Source: Pseudoponticoccus marisrubri (GTDB taxonomy: Bacteria > Pseudomonadota > Alphaproteobacteria > Rhodobacterales > Rhodobacteraceae). Taken from it: a DNA stretch of 64,000 bases. This document shows, one piece after another, positions 55,276-63,984 of the stretch (its first letter is position 1; each line of letters opens with the position of its first letter). The stretch is taken from the NCBI RefSeq assembly GCF_001482405.1, contig NZ_LPXO01000012.1, forward strand, positions 62,001 to 126,000, given 5' to 3'. The translations under genes and the position numbers were made by a program. The notes below the pieces were generated by a model that was not told the DNA's origin, ran no database searches, and saw only the letters and a list, made by a program, of their open reading frames with translations.

Positions 55276-56550
55276 ATGCTGAACCTCTTGACCAAAGCGC
55301 TACCACCGCTGGCTGGACCTGAAGCGAAGGACAACGAACAGCAGAGGGAAGGAGGAAATCCCTATCTTGCCCATTTAGAGGATCCGACGCATGGGTTTTC
55401 TGGTATATATTGGAGGAACATAGGCCCACGAGAGCCAGTAGGGTTCAGAATTGAAGTGCCCTCCCCGCAAGAACTCCTAAAAGCAAGCAGTATGGAGAAA
55501 ATGAATAAGTTTAATGAATCAGGTAATGTACAAAGCTTCAATTTAATAAGTCTCCATGAGGGCAGTGCGCAATTTCCAGATAACGCAAAGGTGAGTGGGG
55601 CAGATAGTTATAGCTATGCGTCTCATGATATTTTTAGGTTTTCATCAGATATCATGTCTAAACTCGTGAATCTTTTTTGTGCTGGCAGCAACTGCGTAGC
55701 ACGCAGGGAAAATCAAGGTAGTGAACTGGAACGCCTTCAAAGCCCAAATGCCTTTGTTGAAATCCCCAGAGGGTTCACTCGCTCTAGGGAAATGAACCAA
55801 AGTATTAAGTTGGAGGTCCAGAAAGCCTCCAACTTGGATCCTGATAAAGCTATCGACCCAGAAGTAGAAATAGAAACTCGCGAAGTAGTGACACACTTGG
55901 GACGAGGGCTTTACACTCCTCTAGAGCACAGAACGGACGTTTTCAGGCCAGAGGTTGAGTCAAAATACCAAACCAATCCTACTGTCTCAGACAACACTCC
56001 GGCTGAGTTTTTTGTGAGAAGAAAGAGCGGCAAAGATCTGCCAAGGATTGAAAAGAAAGGTGCCGTTTTGATTTCAGATCTAATGATCGGCGACCAGATG
56101 TTAATGAACAACGCTGCGTCCAAAAGAAAAATAAACAGGCTATCAGGACAAGCGAATTGCCTGAATATGGCTGGAATTGAAAACGCGATACGAAGGAGGG
56201 TGGAAAATAAAGATGCTGTAGTAAAGGACGCTATAGAAGTTCGGCTGTCTCCCAAGGAGCTTGGATCTATCTTCATAAGGGTTTCAAGGGGTAAGCGGAT
56301 AACTTTAAAAATTGAAGCCCAGAGACTTGAAACACTGAAGTTGCTTCGGAAAAATGTAAGAGTCCTTCTCCAGAATCTTTTGGACACGGGAGTGGAGGGA
56401 TTTGATATTGAGTTTGGCAGAAATTATTCAATACATAGACCTAATTCTGAGAATGGGGGTCTGCTGGAAAGCGTAAATGAGACCACTAGCGATAGTAAAT
56501 TGTTGCTAGCGCCGAAAAATTTTGCCAACGGGTTTGAAGTAAGGATTTGA
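55276..56550 (+). CDS. fliK: Flagellar hook-length control protein FliK (divergent, AT-rich gene)
   Basis: Predicted 424 aa. Only the C-terminal part (about residues 318-382: IEVRLSPKELGSIFIRVSRG and following helix) is recognisable as the Flg_hook domain; residues 1-310 resemble nothing I know. FliK measures hook length and triggers the FlhB switch. The gene is far more AT-rich than its surroundings, uses AGA/AGG/ATA codons freely and contains three cysteines, unusual for a secreted ruler. It is followed by flgD, whose ATG lies 2 bp after the stop codon. Confidence 0.8.
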   Translation: MLNLLTKALPPLAGPEAKDNEQQREGGNPYLAHLEDPTHGFSGIYWRNIGPREPVGFRIEVPSPQELLKASSMEKMNKFNESGNVQSFNLISLHEGSAQFPDNAKVSGADSYSYASHDIFRFSSDIMSKLVNLFCAGSNCVARRENQGSELERLQSPNAFVEIPRGFTRSREMNQSIKLEVQKASNLDPDKAIDPEVEIETREVVTHLGRGLYTPLEHRTDVFRPEVESKYQTNPTVSDNTPAEFFVRRKSGKDLPRIEKKGAVLISDLMIGDQMLMNNAASKRKINRLSGQANCLNMAGIENAIRRRVENKDAVVKDAIEVRLSPKELGSIFIRVSRGKRITLKIEAQRLETLKLLRKNVRVLLQNLLDTGVEGFDIEFGRNYSIHRPNSENGGLLESVNETTSDSKLLLAPKNFANGFEVRI

Positions 56551-56552
56551 AG

Positions 56553-57236
56553 ATGACCGAAATACAGGCACTCCCACCATCTCTTCCAGAAGTTGTATCT
56601 TCAACAGGTGTGGACAGTAGCGCCACATCCGGCACTAAGCTCAACTCGGACTTCGAGACCTTCTTACGGATGTTGACGGCTCAGGTTCAGAATCAGGATC
56701 CGCTGAACCCGGTGGAGTCGACCGAATACGCCACGCAATTGGCGACCTTTTCTTCGGTCGAGCAACAGGTCCTGACAAACGACTTACTAAAAGAACTTGG
56801 GGTACGGATTGGAGGTAATGACCTTCAGCATTTCGGAAACTGGATTGGAAAGGAAGCGTTGGTTCGCGCGCCTGTTCGTTTCGATGGAAGCCCGTTTACC
56901 GTGTTTCCCGACTTCGCAGAGAATGCGGATCGATCAATCTTGATCGTGCGAAACGAAAACGGAGACCCGGTACAGCGCCTGAACGTGGAGGTTGGGGAAG
57001 ACCGAGTTCTCTGGTCGGGAACAACCATGGATGGGCGCAGCCTGCCTTCAGGGAGTTATCGATTTGAGGTGGAGAGCTATTCGGGCGATTCCTTGTTGGA
57101 GACGAAGCGCGCGGCCGTTTACGAGAAGGTTGAAGAAGTGCGTAGTGTCGACGGCCAAGTCATGATCCGACTCAGTAGCGGCACAGAAATAGAGCCTAGC
57201 TTCGTAGAAGGTCTCCGCTCTGCAGAACTTCTTTGA
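56553..57236 (+). CDS. flgD: Flagellar hook cap protein FlgD
   Basis: Predicted 227 aa. FETFLRMLTAQVQNQDPLNPVESTEYATQLATFSSVEQQVLTND is the canonical FlgD N-terminus, followed by an Ig-like/tudor pair (GTTMDGRSLPSGSYRFEV). It caps the growing hook. ATG 56553 has AAGG 8 nt upstream, overlapping the end of fliK; TTG 56547 is an alternative. Confidence 0.95.
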   Translation: MTEIQALPPSLPEVVSSTGVDSSATSGTKLNSDFETFLRMLTAQVQNQDPLNPVESTEYATQLATFSSVEQQVLTNDLLKELGVRIGGNDLQHFGNWIGKEALVRAPVRFDGSPFTVFPDFAENADRSILIVRNENGDPVQRLNVEVGEDRVLWSGTTMDGRSLPSGSYRFEVESYSGDSLLETKRAAVYEKVEEVRSVDGQVMIRLSSGTEIEPSFVEGLRSAELL

Positions 57237-57473
57237 AGCTGACGCGGCTCGAAAAGCATATTATTTCAATAATGTTGTCTGTCAAGCGTCACCGCAAAGA
57301 GCAACTGTCCAGGCCGAACGTGTCGAAAGCAGAGAATTCCGATCCTATCTCTCTGGGGCGATCGATCACCTTGTGTTGTTTCCTCAACCTAGGCAGGATA
57401 ATCAAGCTTAACCACTGAAATCAAATAAATTTTTGCCGCAGCAGCCGTGGCGATACCTGAGACGCTCATTATT

Positions 57474-57492
57474 TTGGCAAAAATGTTGCCAA
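57474..57492 (+). promoter_or_regulatory. Dyad / sigma-54-like promoter element
   Basis: TTGGCAA-AAATG-TTGCCAA is a perfect 7-bp inverted repeat. It also aligns to the sigma-54 consensus TGGCAC-N5-TTGC with the invariant GG and GC at the right 10-nt separation, with one or two mismatches elsewhere. Predicted start would be about 12 nt downstream, roughly 125 nt before the small gene. Confidence 0.4.
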
Positions 57493-57549
57493 TTTGCATC
57501 GTCTTGGTGTTGGAGCGCTTGCGCCTGCAGCTCACGGCAATTTTGTCGT

Positions 57550-57576
57550 TTGAACCAGGGTTTTCCCCTGTATAAG
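57550..57576 (+). promoter_or_regulatory. Candidate sigma-70 promoter with internal dyad
   Basis: TTGAAC (57550-57555) and TATAAG (57571-57576) are separated by 15 bp (16 if TTTGAA is used). The spacer contains the inverted repeat CAGGG-TTTTC-CCCTG, a possible operator. It lies 53 nt before the 62-aa gene start. Confidence 0.35.
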
Positions 57577-57628
57577 CTTGAAAGTGTCGGGCGTGCCGCG
57601 TCCCAACCTGTACTGTCTGGAGAGAATT

Positions 57629-57817
57629 ATGAAAAAGCTTTCGATCATTGCTGCCGCTGCAGCGATCGCAACCGCCACGGCCGCGCCGGTGGCTGCTCAG
57701 GAAAACACCACGCAGGATCCGTTCGTGACCACCGCTGGCGCCGGCATCCCGGCTCTGGCGATCATCGGCGGCATCGCTGTTGTCATCGCGATCGCGGCGT
57801 CCTCGGGCACCGACTGA
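57629..57817 (+). CDS. Small exported membrane peptide (62 aa), unknown function
   Basis: ATG 57629 follows GGAGAG with 5-nt spacing. Residues 1-22 form a classic signal peptide ending near VAAQ; the mature peptide of about 39 residues has a polar start (ENTTQDPFV), one hydrophobic helix rich in Gly/Ala/Ile (about 36-57) and an SSGTD tail. It is high in GC unlike the region just upstream. It stands alone with its own terminator. No family recognised. Confidence 0.75.
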   Translation: MKKLSIIAAAAAIATATAAPVAAQENTTQDPFVTTAGAGIPALAIIGGIAVVIAIAASSGTD

Positions 57818-57845
57818 TCTGCGGGTCAGCACCGCAATGCTCAGG

Positions 57846-57872
57846 AACGGCGGTCATTTGGCCGCCGTTTTT
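57846..57872 (+). terminator. Intrinsic terminator of the 62-aa gene
   Basis: AACGGCGG-N8-CCGCCGTT followed by TTT, 28 bp after the stop codon. The minus-strand side has no U-run, so ubiB is not obviously terminated here. Confidence 0.8.
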
Positions 57873-57896
57873 CTTTCTGGAATAAAGAGTTAAACG

Positions 57897-59429
57897 TCAG
57901 GCCAGCGTGGCTACGGCGAAGGTGACCGCCGCCCCCATGCCCGCACCGATCAATGCCCAGGCGGCCCGTCCCCGCCAAGGGCGCGGCGTGGGCGACGCTT
58001 CGGCCTGGCCCTGCCGGATGAGTGCCGCCTCGATCAGTTGCGGCAGGCGGGGGCCGAAGCGTGCGAGCACCTGCGCGGCCTGGCGCAGGTCACTGGCGAC
58101 CGCGCGCGGTCCGATGGATTGCTTGATGTACTGCTCGACAACCGGCTGCGCCACCTTCCAGATATTCATCTTTGGGTCGAGCGACCGGGCGACGCCTTCA
58201 ACCACGACCATCGTGCGTTGCAGGAGAATCAGCTCGGTCCGTGTCTCCATGCCAAATCGCTCGGTCACCTCGAACAGGTAGGCCAGCAGTTTGCCCATCG
58301 AGATTCGCGTGGCATCCATGCCAAAGATCGGCTCGCCCACGGCACGCAGGGCCCGCGAGAATTCCTGCACGTCCTGGTCGGCCGGCACGTAGCCGGCTTC
58401 GAAATGCACTTCGGCGACGCGCTGGTAGTCGCGCCGGATGAAACCGAACAGGATCTCGGCATAGACCCTGCGGGTGTACTCGTCGATATAGCCCATGATC
58501 CCGAAGTCATAGGCGATGATGTCGCCATTGGCGGCGACCTTGAGGTTGCCCTGGTGCATGTCCGCGTGGAAATAGCCATCCCGCAGCGCATGGTTCAGGA
58601 ACAGCTGCAACACGCGTTCCGACAACACCACCCGGTTGTGACCGGCGGCGTCGATGGCGTCATTGTCGCCCAGCGGGACGCCCTCGGCCCAGGACATGGT
58701 CATCACCCGGCGCCCGCAATAGGGCCATTTCACCACCGGCAGCTGGAACCCCGCATCGGCCTCGGTATTGGCGGCGAACTGGCTGGCGGCGGCGGCCTCG
58801 AGTCGTAGGTCGAGCTCGCCCATGACCACGCCCTCGAAATGGGCGATCACTTCGCGCGGGCGCAATCGGCGCGAGGAGGGCGACAGCAGCTCGATCATGC
58901 CGGCGGCGAAATAGAACGCGTCGATATCCTTGCGAAAGGCGCGCTCGATTCCCGGGCGCAGCACCTTGACCGCGACCGTCTCGCCGGTATTGGCCAGCCG
59001 GGCCTTGTGAACCTGCGCGATGGAGGCAGCGGCCACGGGTTCCGAGAAATCGTCGAACACCGTGTCGACCGGGGTGTCAAGCTCGGCCTCCACCTGCGCC
59101 TTGGCCGTTGTGACCGAGAAGGGCGGCAGCTTGTCCTGCAGGACCCGCAACTGTCGGGCCATGTCGTCGCCTACCACGTCGGGCCGGGTGGACAGGATCT
59201 GGCCGAACTTGATGTAGGCCGGCCCCAGCGCGGTGAGCGCGCGCACCGCGGGCGGGGTCGAGGGGTCGCCCTCGTCGCCCAGCCACTTGAACGGCCAGCC
59301 CAGCACGCGGGCGGTGATGCGCAGCGGCGCGGGCGCCTCGAACGCGTCAAGCACCACTTTCATCGCGCCCGTGCGTTCCAGCGTCGCGCCCGTCTGGATC
59401 AGGCGCCAGATATTGTGCGGCCCGCGCAC
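57897..59429 (-). CDS. ubiB: UbiB-family atypical kinase for ubiquinone synthesis
   Basis: Predicted 510 aa, GTG start overlapping the end of ubiE. PAYIKFGQILSTRPD (KxGQ motif), AAASIAQVHKA, FHADMHQGNLKV and YDFGIMG are ADCK/UbiB motifs; two membrane helices end the protein. It is needed for coenzyme Q biosynthesis, probably as an ATPase. Co-transcribed with ubiE. Confidence 0.95.
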   Translation of the reverse strand: MRGPHNIWRLIQTGATLERTGAMKVVLDAFEAPAPLRITARVLGWPFKWLGDEGDPSTPPAVRALTALGPAYIKFGQILSTRPDVVGDDMARQLRVLQDKLPPFSVTTAKAQVEAELDTPVDTVFDDFSEPVAAASIAQVHKARLANTGETVAVKVLRPGIERAFRKDIDAFYFAAGMIELLSPSSRRLRPREVIAHFEGVVMGELDLRLEAAAASQFAANTEADAGFQLPVVKWPYCGRRVMTMSWAEGVPLGDNDAIDAAGHNRVVLSERVLQLFLNHALRDGYFHADMHQGNLKVAANGDIIAYDFGIMGYIDEYTRRVYAEILFGFIRRDYQRVAEVHFEAGYVPADQDVQEFSRALRAVGEPIFGMDATRISMGKLLAYLFEVTERFGMETRTELILLQRTMVVVEGVARSLDPKMNIWKVAQPVVEQYIKQSIGPRAVASDLRQAAQVLARFGPRLPQLIEAALIRQGQAEASPTPRPWRGRAAWALIGAGMGAAVTFAVATLA

Positions 59430-59430
59430 C

Positions 59431-60183
59431 TCAGATCTTCCAGCCGGAATGCAGGCAGGCCACGCCCATGGTCAGGTTGCGGTACTTGGCATTCTCGAAG
59501 CCCGCGGCGCGGATCATGGCGAGAAAGCTGTCCTGGTCGGGGAACTTGCGGATCGATTCCACGAGATACTGGTAGCTGTCGCGATCCCCGGCGATCACCT
59601 GCCCCATGCGCGGGATGATATGGAAGGAATAGAGATCATAGGCCCATTGCATCAGCTCGTTCGGGATCTGGCTGAATTCCAGAACCATCAGGCGGCCGCC
59701 CGGGCGCAGCACACGATAGGCCTCGCGTAGCGCGTCTTCGGGGCGGGTGACGTTCCGGATGCCGAAGGAGATCGTGTAGACGTCGAAGCTGTTGTCGGGA
59801 AAGGGCAGGGCCATCGCGTCGCCCACCACCCAGTCCAGCTGGTCGGACATGGCATCGGCCTCGGCGCGCTTGCGCCCCTCGACCAGCATCGGCTCGGTCA
59901 GGTCCAGCACCACGGCCTGTGCGTGCCCGGCGCGCTTGAGAAAGCGGAAGGCGATATCGCCGGTGCCGCCGGCCACGTCGAGCAGGCGCTGGCCCTGTCG
60001 CGGCGCCAGCCAGTCCATCATGGCGTCCTTCCAGAGGCGATGGATGCCGAAGGACATGGCGTCGTTCATCACGTCATACTTGGACGCGACCGAGCGGAAC
60101 ACGCCCTGCACGCGGCCGGCCTTTTCCGACGCGGGCACATCCTGAAAGCCGAAATGGGTGGTGTCGTCTGGGCGGTCGGTCAT
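59431..60183 (-). CDS. ubiE: Ubiquinone/menaquinone methyltransferase UbiE
   Basis: Predicted 250 aa. [45 protein letters not shown] opens the protein; [15 protein letters not shown] is the SAM motif; ISFGIRNV and [15 protein letters not shown] follow. It performs C-methylation of the quinone ring. ATG 60183 has GGAAG 5 nt upstream. It diverges from mutM. Confidence 0.96.
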   Translation of the reverse strand: MTDRPDDTTHFGFQDVPASEKAGRVQGVFRSVASKYDVMNDAMSFGIHRLWKDAMMDWLAPRQGQRLLDVAGGTGDIAFRFLKRAGHAQAVVLDLTEPMLVEGRKRAEADAMSDQLDWVVGDAMALPFPDNSFDVYTISFGIRNVTRPEDALREAYRVLRPGGRLMVLEFSQIPNELMQWAYDLYSFHIIPRMGQVIAGDRDSYQYLVESIRKFPDQDSFLAMIRAAGFENAKYRNLTMGVACLHSGWKI

Positions 60184-60362
60184 GAAAACTTCCGTTCGAG
60201 CCATCCTGAGGTCGGAGTTGTCCTTAAAACCCGGCAGGGCAAGACACAAACGGTCAAATCCGCGCAAAGCGCGCGCGCCCGGCATCTGTCGGGCCCCGGG
60301 CAGAGATTGCGCCGACCCGGTGCCGGGCCTATCTGGGAAGCGCTGAACCAAGGCCGGACCCG

Positions 60363-61238
60363 ATGCCCGAACTGCCCGAAGTCGAAACCGTACGCCGCGG
60401 CCTGTCTCCCGTGATGGAGGGGCAGGTGATCCGTGTCGCACATGTGAACCGGCCCGACCTGCGCTGGCCGTTTCCCGACCGCATGGCCGAGCGGCTGACC
60501 GGCGCGCGCGTCCTGCGCCTGCGGCGGCGGTCCAAGTACATCCTTGCCGATCTCTCGACCGCCGAGACGCTTCTGATCCACCTGGGCATGTCCGGGCGCA
60601 TGTTGATCTCGGCCGATCCCGGGGCGCGCGGGCTCGCCGAAAGCGTGGGGCAGTTTGTGCATGCCCACCCCGCGCCGCAGAAACACGACCACGTGGTGCT
60701 GGAGATGGGGCAGGGCGCGCGCGTCACCTTCAACGATCCGCGCCGCTTCGGGGCGATGGACCTGATGGCCACCGACCTGGCCGAGCAGCATCCGCTGATC
60801 GCCCATCTCGGGCCCGAGCCGCTGGGCAACGCGTTCAGCGAATCCTACCTTGTCGCGGCGCTGAAGCCGCGCAACACGCCCATCAAATCGGCGCTTCTGG
60901 ACCAGCGCGTGGTCGCCGGGCTGGGCAATATCTATGTCTGCGAGGCGCTGTTCCGCGGCGGCATCCACCCGGCGCGCAAGGCCCGGCGCATCTCGGAGGC
61001 GCGGCTGGCGGGGCTGGTGCCGATCATCCGCGACGTGCTGGCCGACGCCATCGCGGCAGGCGGCTCGTCGCTCAGGGATTACCGCCAAGCCGATGGCGAG
61101 CTTGGATATTTCCAGCACAGCTTCGATGTCTACGGCCGAGAGGGGCAGCCCTGCCGGACGCCGGAATGTGGCGCTCCGGTGCGCCGGATCGTGCAATCGG
61201 GACGGTCGAGCTTCTATTGCGGACTATGCCAAAGATAG
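60363..61238 (+). CDS. mutM: Formamidopyrimidine-DNA glycosylase (Fpg/MutM)
   Basis: Predicted 291 aa. The catalytic N-terminus is [13 protein letters not shown] (Pro2, Glu3), RRSKYIL provides the beta-elimination Lys, and a C-terminal zinc finger has four Cys (CRTPEC ... CGLC). It removes 8-oxoguanine. Ubie-mutM divergence across about 180 bp. Confidence 0.97.
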   Translation: MPELPEVETVRRGLSPVMEGQVIRVAHVNRPDLRWPFPDRMAERLTGARVLRLRRRSKYILADLSTAETLLIHLGMSGRMLISADPGARGLAESVGQFVHAHPAPQKHDHVVLEMGQGARVTFNDPRRFGAMDLMATDLAEQHPLIAHLGPEPLGNAFSESYLVAALKPRNTPIKSALLDQRVVAGLGNIYVCEALFRGGIHPARKARRISEARLAGLVPIIRDVLADAIAAGGSSLRDYRQADGELGYFQHSFDVYGREGQPCRTPECGAPVRRIVQSGRSSFYCGLCQR

Positions 61239-61302
61239 CTTGATCCGGGACCACGAAGTGCTAAGGCTTGGCGCCTGACGGAAACGGACGGAGCCCGACC
61301 CA

Positions 61303-62079
61303 ATGGCCTATGAGACGATCATCGTCGAAGTAGAAGACCACGTCGCCACGATCAAACTCAACCGGCCCGATGCGTTGAACGCTCTCAACTCGCATCTGCT
61401 GCGCGAACTCGGCACGGCGCTGGCCGAAGCCGACCGCAACGACAAGGTGCGGTGCATCATCCTGACCGGCTCGGCCAAGGCCTTTGCCGCGGGGGCGGAC
61501 ATCAAGGAGATGTCCGAGAAGAGCTATGTCGACATGTTCCTGTCGGATTTCTTCGGCGGCGAGGGGCGGGCGATCACCTCGACCCGCAAGCCGGTGATCG
61601 CGGCGGTCGCGGGTTACGCACTGGGCGGCGGTTGCGAGCTGGCGATGATGTGCGATTTCATCATCGCGGCCGACACCGCCAAGTTCGGCCAGCCCGAGAT
61701 CAACCTTGGCGTCATCGCGGGCCTGGGCGGCACCCAGCGCCTGACGCGCTTCATCGGCAAGTCCAAGGCGATGGACATGAACCTGACCGGCCGTTTCATG
61801 GATGCCGAGGAGGCCGAGCGCTCGGGCCTCGTCAGCCGGGTCGTGCCGGCCAAGAAACTGATGGAAGAGGCGCGCGCCGCGGCCGACAAGATCGCCGAGA
61901 AGTCGATCCCTAGCACGATGGCGGCCAAGGAGGCGGTCAACCGCGCCTATGAGACCACGCTGTCTGAGGGGCTGCTGTTCGAGCGCCGCCTGTTCCACGC
62001 GCTGTTCGCGACCGAGGATCAGAAGGAAGGCATGGCCGCCTTCATGGAAAAGCGCACCGCGCAGTTCCGCGACCGCTAG
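61303..62079 (+). CDS. Enoyl-CoA hydratase
   Basis: Predicted 258 aa. AAGADIKEM (oxyanion hole), [18 protein letters not shown] with the first catalytic Glu and [19 protein letters not shown] with the second show a full active site of the crotonase family. It likely hydrates short or medium 2-enoyl-CoA in fatty-acid oxidation. Position between mutM and rpsT is known in Rhodobacterales. No other beta-oxidation gene is nearby. Confidence 0.92.
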   Translation: MAYETIIVEVEDHVATIKLNRPDALNALNSHLLRELGTALAEADRNDKVRCIILTGSAKAFAAGADIKEMSEKSYVDMFLSDFFGGEGRAITSTRKPVIAAVAGYALGGGCELAMMCDFIIAADTAKFGQPEINLGVIAGLGGTQRLTRFIGKSKAMDMNLTGRFMDAEEAERSGLVSRVVPAKKLMEEARAAADKIAEKSIPSTMAAKEAVNRAYETTLSEGLLFERRLFHALFATEDQKEGMAAFMEKRTAQFRDR

Positions 62080-62127
62080 GCGGAACCCGGCGGCGGGGCG
62101 CCGCGTAAAGTCTGGCAAGGAGGTTCC

Positions 62128-63207
62128 ATGCCAGACCAAAGCCCCGAGCGGACCATCACCCTGCATTTCCAGTCGCGCGATGTGCTGCGCCACGTGGATG
62201 ATCCGCTGCATCGCGACCTGTCCACCGCAACCCGCTGGAAGGACAGCCTTCTGGTCACCTGCGACGAGACCGCCGGCGTTGATCGCCTCACCCGAATTGG
62301 TCCCGATGACTGGGGTGACCATCGGCATTTCAACCTTGGACAGCTGATCGACCTGCCGGACGGGCCCGATGGCGAGATGGATATCGAAGGGCTGCATTGC
62401 GACGGAGACTGGCTCTGGGTCGCGGGCTCGCACTCCCTGAAACGCAAGAAGGCCAAGCGACCGGACAAGAGCGCCAAGAAGGCGCTGGACCGGATGACCC
62501 GGATCGCGCGCGATCCCAACCGCTGGTTTCTCGGACGTTTCCCGCTGGTCGAACATGATGGCGGCGTGGTGCCCGTGGCCATCGACGGCACGCGCCGCGC
62601 GGCCTGTATCGAGCTCAAGCGCACGTCGCCCAAGCTGATCCGATGGTTGCGTGGTGATCCGCATCTCGACCCGTTCCTCGACCTGCCATCGAAGGAGAAC
62701 GGTCTCGATATCGAGGGGATCGTCGCGCGCGACATGCGGGTGCTGCTGGGGTTGCGCGGTCCGGTGCTGCGCGGCCATGCCGTGATCCTCGACTTGGAGA
62801 TGAAGCGCACCCGCGACGGTTTCCTGAAGCCGCGCAAGATCGAGGGCGGACGGCGTTATCGCAAGCACCTGGTCCCGACGGCCGGGCAAGGGATCCGCGA
62901 CCTTGCCTTTGACGGCGACGACCTGCTGATCCTGACCGGCCCCACCATGGCGGGGGACGGGCCGGCCGCGGTGTTGCGCTGGCCCGATGCGCTGGACCAT
63001 GCGCGCTCGGGCGTGCTGGCGCCGGGCGAGGTCGATCATGCGCTGGACCTGCCCTATCGCGGAATGCACGACCACCCCGAGGGGTTGGTGCACTGGCCCG
63101 CCCATGGCAAGCGCAAGCCGGGCTGGATGGTGGTCTACGATTCGCCGGCGGAGAGGCGCGTCTCGGACAGGGGCCAATCCGTCACGGCAGATATCTGGCG
63201 CTTTTGA
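62128..63207 (+). CDS. DUF3616-family protein
   Basis: Predicted 359 aa, no signal peptide. Repeated segments such as DGEMDIEGLHCDGDWLWVAGSHSLKR, NGLDIEGIVARD and GIRDLAFDGDDLLILTGPT suggest a beta-propeller-like fold, matching DUF3616. Function unknown. GGAGG lies 7 nt before ATG 62128; it may share a transcript with the hydratase. Confidence 0.75.
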   Translation: MPDQSPERTITLHFQSRDVLRHVDDPLHRDLSTATRWKDSLLVTCDETAGVDRLTRIGPDDWGDHRHFNLGQLIDLPDGPDGEMDIEGLHCDGDWLWVAGSHSLKRKKAKRPDKSAKKALDRMTRIARDPNRWFLGRFPLVEHDGGVVPVAIDGTRRAACIELKRTSPKLIRWLRGDPHLDPFLDLPSKENGLDIEGIVARDMRVLLGLRGPVLRGHAVILDLEMKRTRDGFLKPRKIEGGRRYRKHLVPTAGQGIRDLAFDGDDLLILTGPTMAGDGPAAVLRWPDALDHARSGVLAPGEVDHALDLPYRGMHDHPEGLVHWPAHGKRKPGWMVVYDSPAERRVSDRGQSVTADIWRF

Positions 63208-63372
63208 CCGGGAATTCCCGACAAGGGGCTTTGCAACGGGCGCGCAAGCCGCTATAGGCGCCCGTCATACATGCGCGTGATGCCCGCTCAGGCAAGAATC
63301 GGTCCGACCCTCGTGTCGGCACTGTCGCGGCGTCGCGCAGACCCAGACACGGATACAAAGGACCGGATCGAC

Positions 63373-63636
63373 ATGGCAAATTCGCCCCAGGCCAAGAAGC
63401 GCGCACGTCAGAACGAAAAGCGCGCGGCAGTGAACAAGGCGCGTCGCTCGCGCATCCGCACCTTCCTGCGCCAGGTCGAAGAGGCGATCGCCTCGGGTGA
63501 CAAGGCCGCCGCGCAGGCCGCGCTGCAAGCCGCACAGCCCGAGCTGATGCGCGGTGTGAGCAAGGGAATCTTCCACAAGAACACCGCGTCGCGCAAGATT
63601 TCGCGCCTCTCCTCGCGCGTGAAATCGCTGGGATAA
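63373..63636 (+). CDS. rpsT: 30S ribosomal protein S20
   Basis: Predicted 87 aa, the family length. [39 protein letters not shown] and [21 protein letters not shown] are S20 signatures. The start is unambiguous by homology. In Rhodobacterales rpsT commonly precedes dnaA, which helps identify the right edge. Confidence 0.97.
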   Translation: MANSPQAKKRARQNEKRAAVNKARRSRIRTFLRQVEEAIASGDKAAAQAALQAAQPELMRGVSKGIFHKNTASRKISRLSSRVKSLG

Positions 63637-63663
63637 TTCTCGCGGGAACCTGTGCCTTTTTGC

Positions 63664-63693
63664 AACGGCCGCCACTAGATGTGGCGGCCGTTT
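63664..63693 (+). terminator. Intrinsic terminator after rpsT
   Basis: A perfect 12-bp stem AACGGCCGCCAC-TAGAT-GTGGCGGCCGTT followed by only a short T run. It ends 57 bp after the rpsT stop codon. Confidence 0.75.
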
Positions 63694-63984
63694 GCGTTGG
63701 TCCAACAGCATATGGTGGACGTAGATTCTTTTCTGAATATTCGAGAGTCAAGGTTGAAGAACAGTTGCCGCCCCTGTCGCGGCCTTGCTAATTTCCCCAA
63801 GCGAGTCACGTCGCAGGGGGGACAGGCTGCCGGTCTCAAGGCTGTATTGGGGGGCTTTGGGACATCACGTTCGACACCATGCGCTGCATGCAGGGTGTCG
63901 CGGTGTTCAGGATTTTTCCTGGCCATGTCCAAGATACAGACCGTGTCGTGACGGTATCGCTCTCGTTGTTTGGGGACGAGAGCC
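63694..63984 (+). other. Probable dnaA upstream region, non-coding
   Basis: No supported gene. Contains no clear DnaA boxes. It ends with an exact inverted repeat GCTCTCGT (63959-63966) / ACGAGAGC (63976-63983) that would pair with the putative ribosome binding site GGGGACGAG just before the ATG at 63985. Confidence 0.4.

Larger units (their letters stand above)
55300..57600. other. AT-rich compositional island (fliK-flgD and downstream gap)
   Basis: By eye GC falls from about 65% to around 40-45% within fliK, stays near 50% in flgD, and remains low to about 57.6 kb, then returns to high GC in the 62-aa gene and ubiB. There are no integrase, transposon or tRNA borders. It may reflect transfer or recombination of a fliK-flgD segment. 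Confidence 0.75.
57237..57628. other. 392-bp low-GC non-coding region upstream of the 62-aa gene
   Basis: I see no supported gene. It holds a TTGGCAA-N5-TTGCCAA dyad (57474-57492) that also fits a sigma-54 promoter, and a possible sigma-70 promoter at 57550-57576. The first half resembles degraded or merely AT-rich sequence. Confidence 0.6.

Noticed and set aside
55276-56550. fliK as a frameshifted or decaying pseudogene
   Set aside because: The frame is open for 424 codons with a ribosome binding site, keeps an intact C-terminal Flg_hook domain and is coupled to flgD, so it is more likely a functional but atypical gene.
57233-57418. 61-codon open frame after flgD (TTG start)
   Set aside because: It has no ribosome binding site, no recognisable features and lies in AT-rich sequence where short frames arise rarely but without conservation evidence; I treat the region as non-coding.
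63694-63984. Origin at dnaA rather than rho-maf
   Set aside because: No DnaA-box-like cluster or AT-rich unwinding tract is visible here, unlike at 17.5 kb; the region past 64 kb could not be seen.
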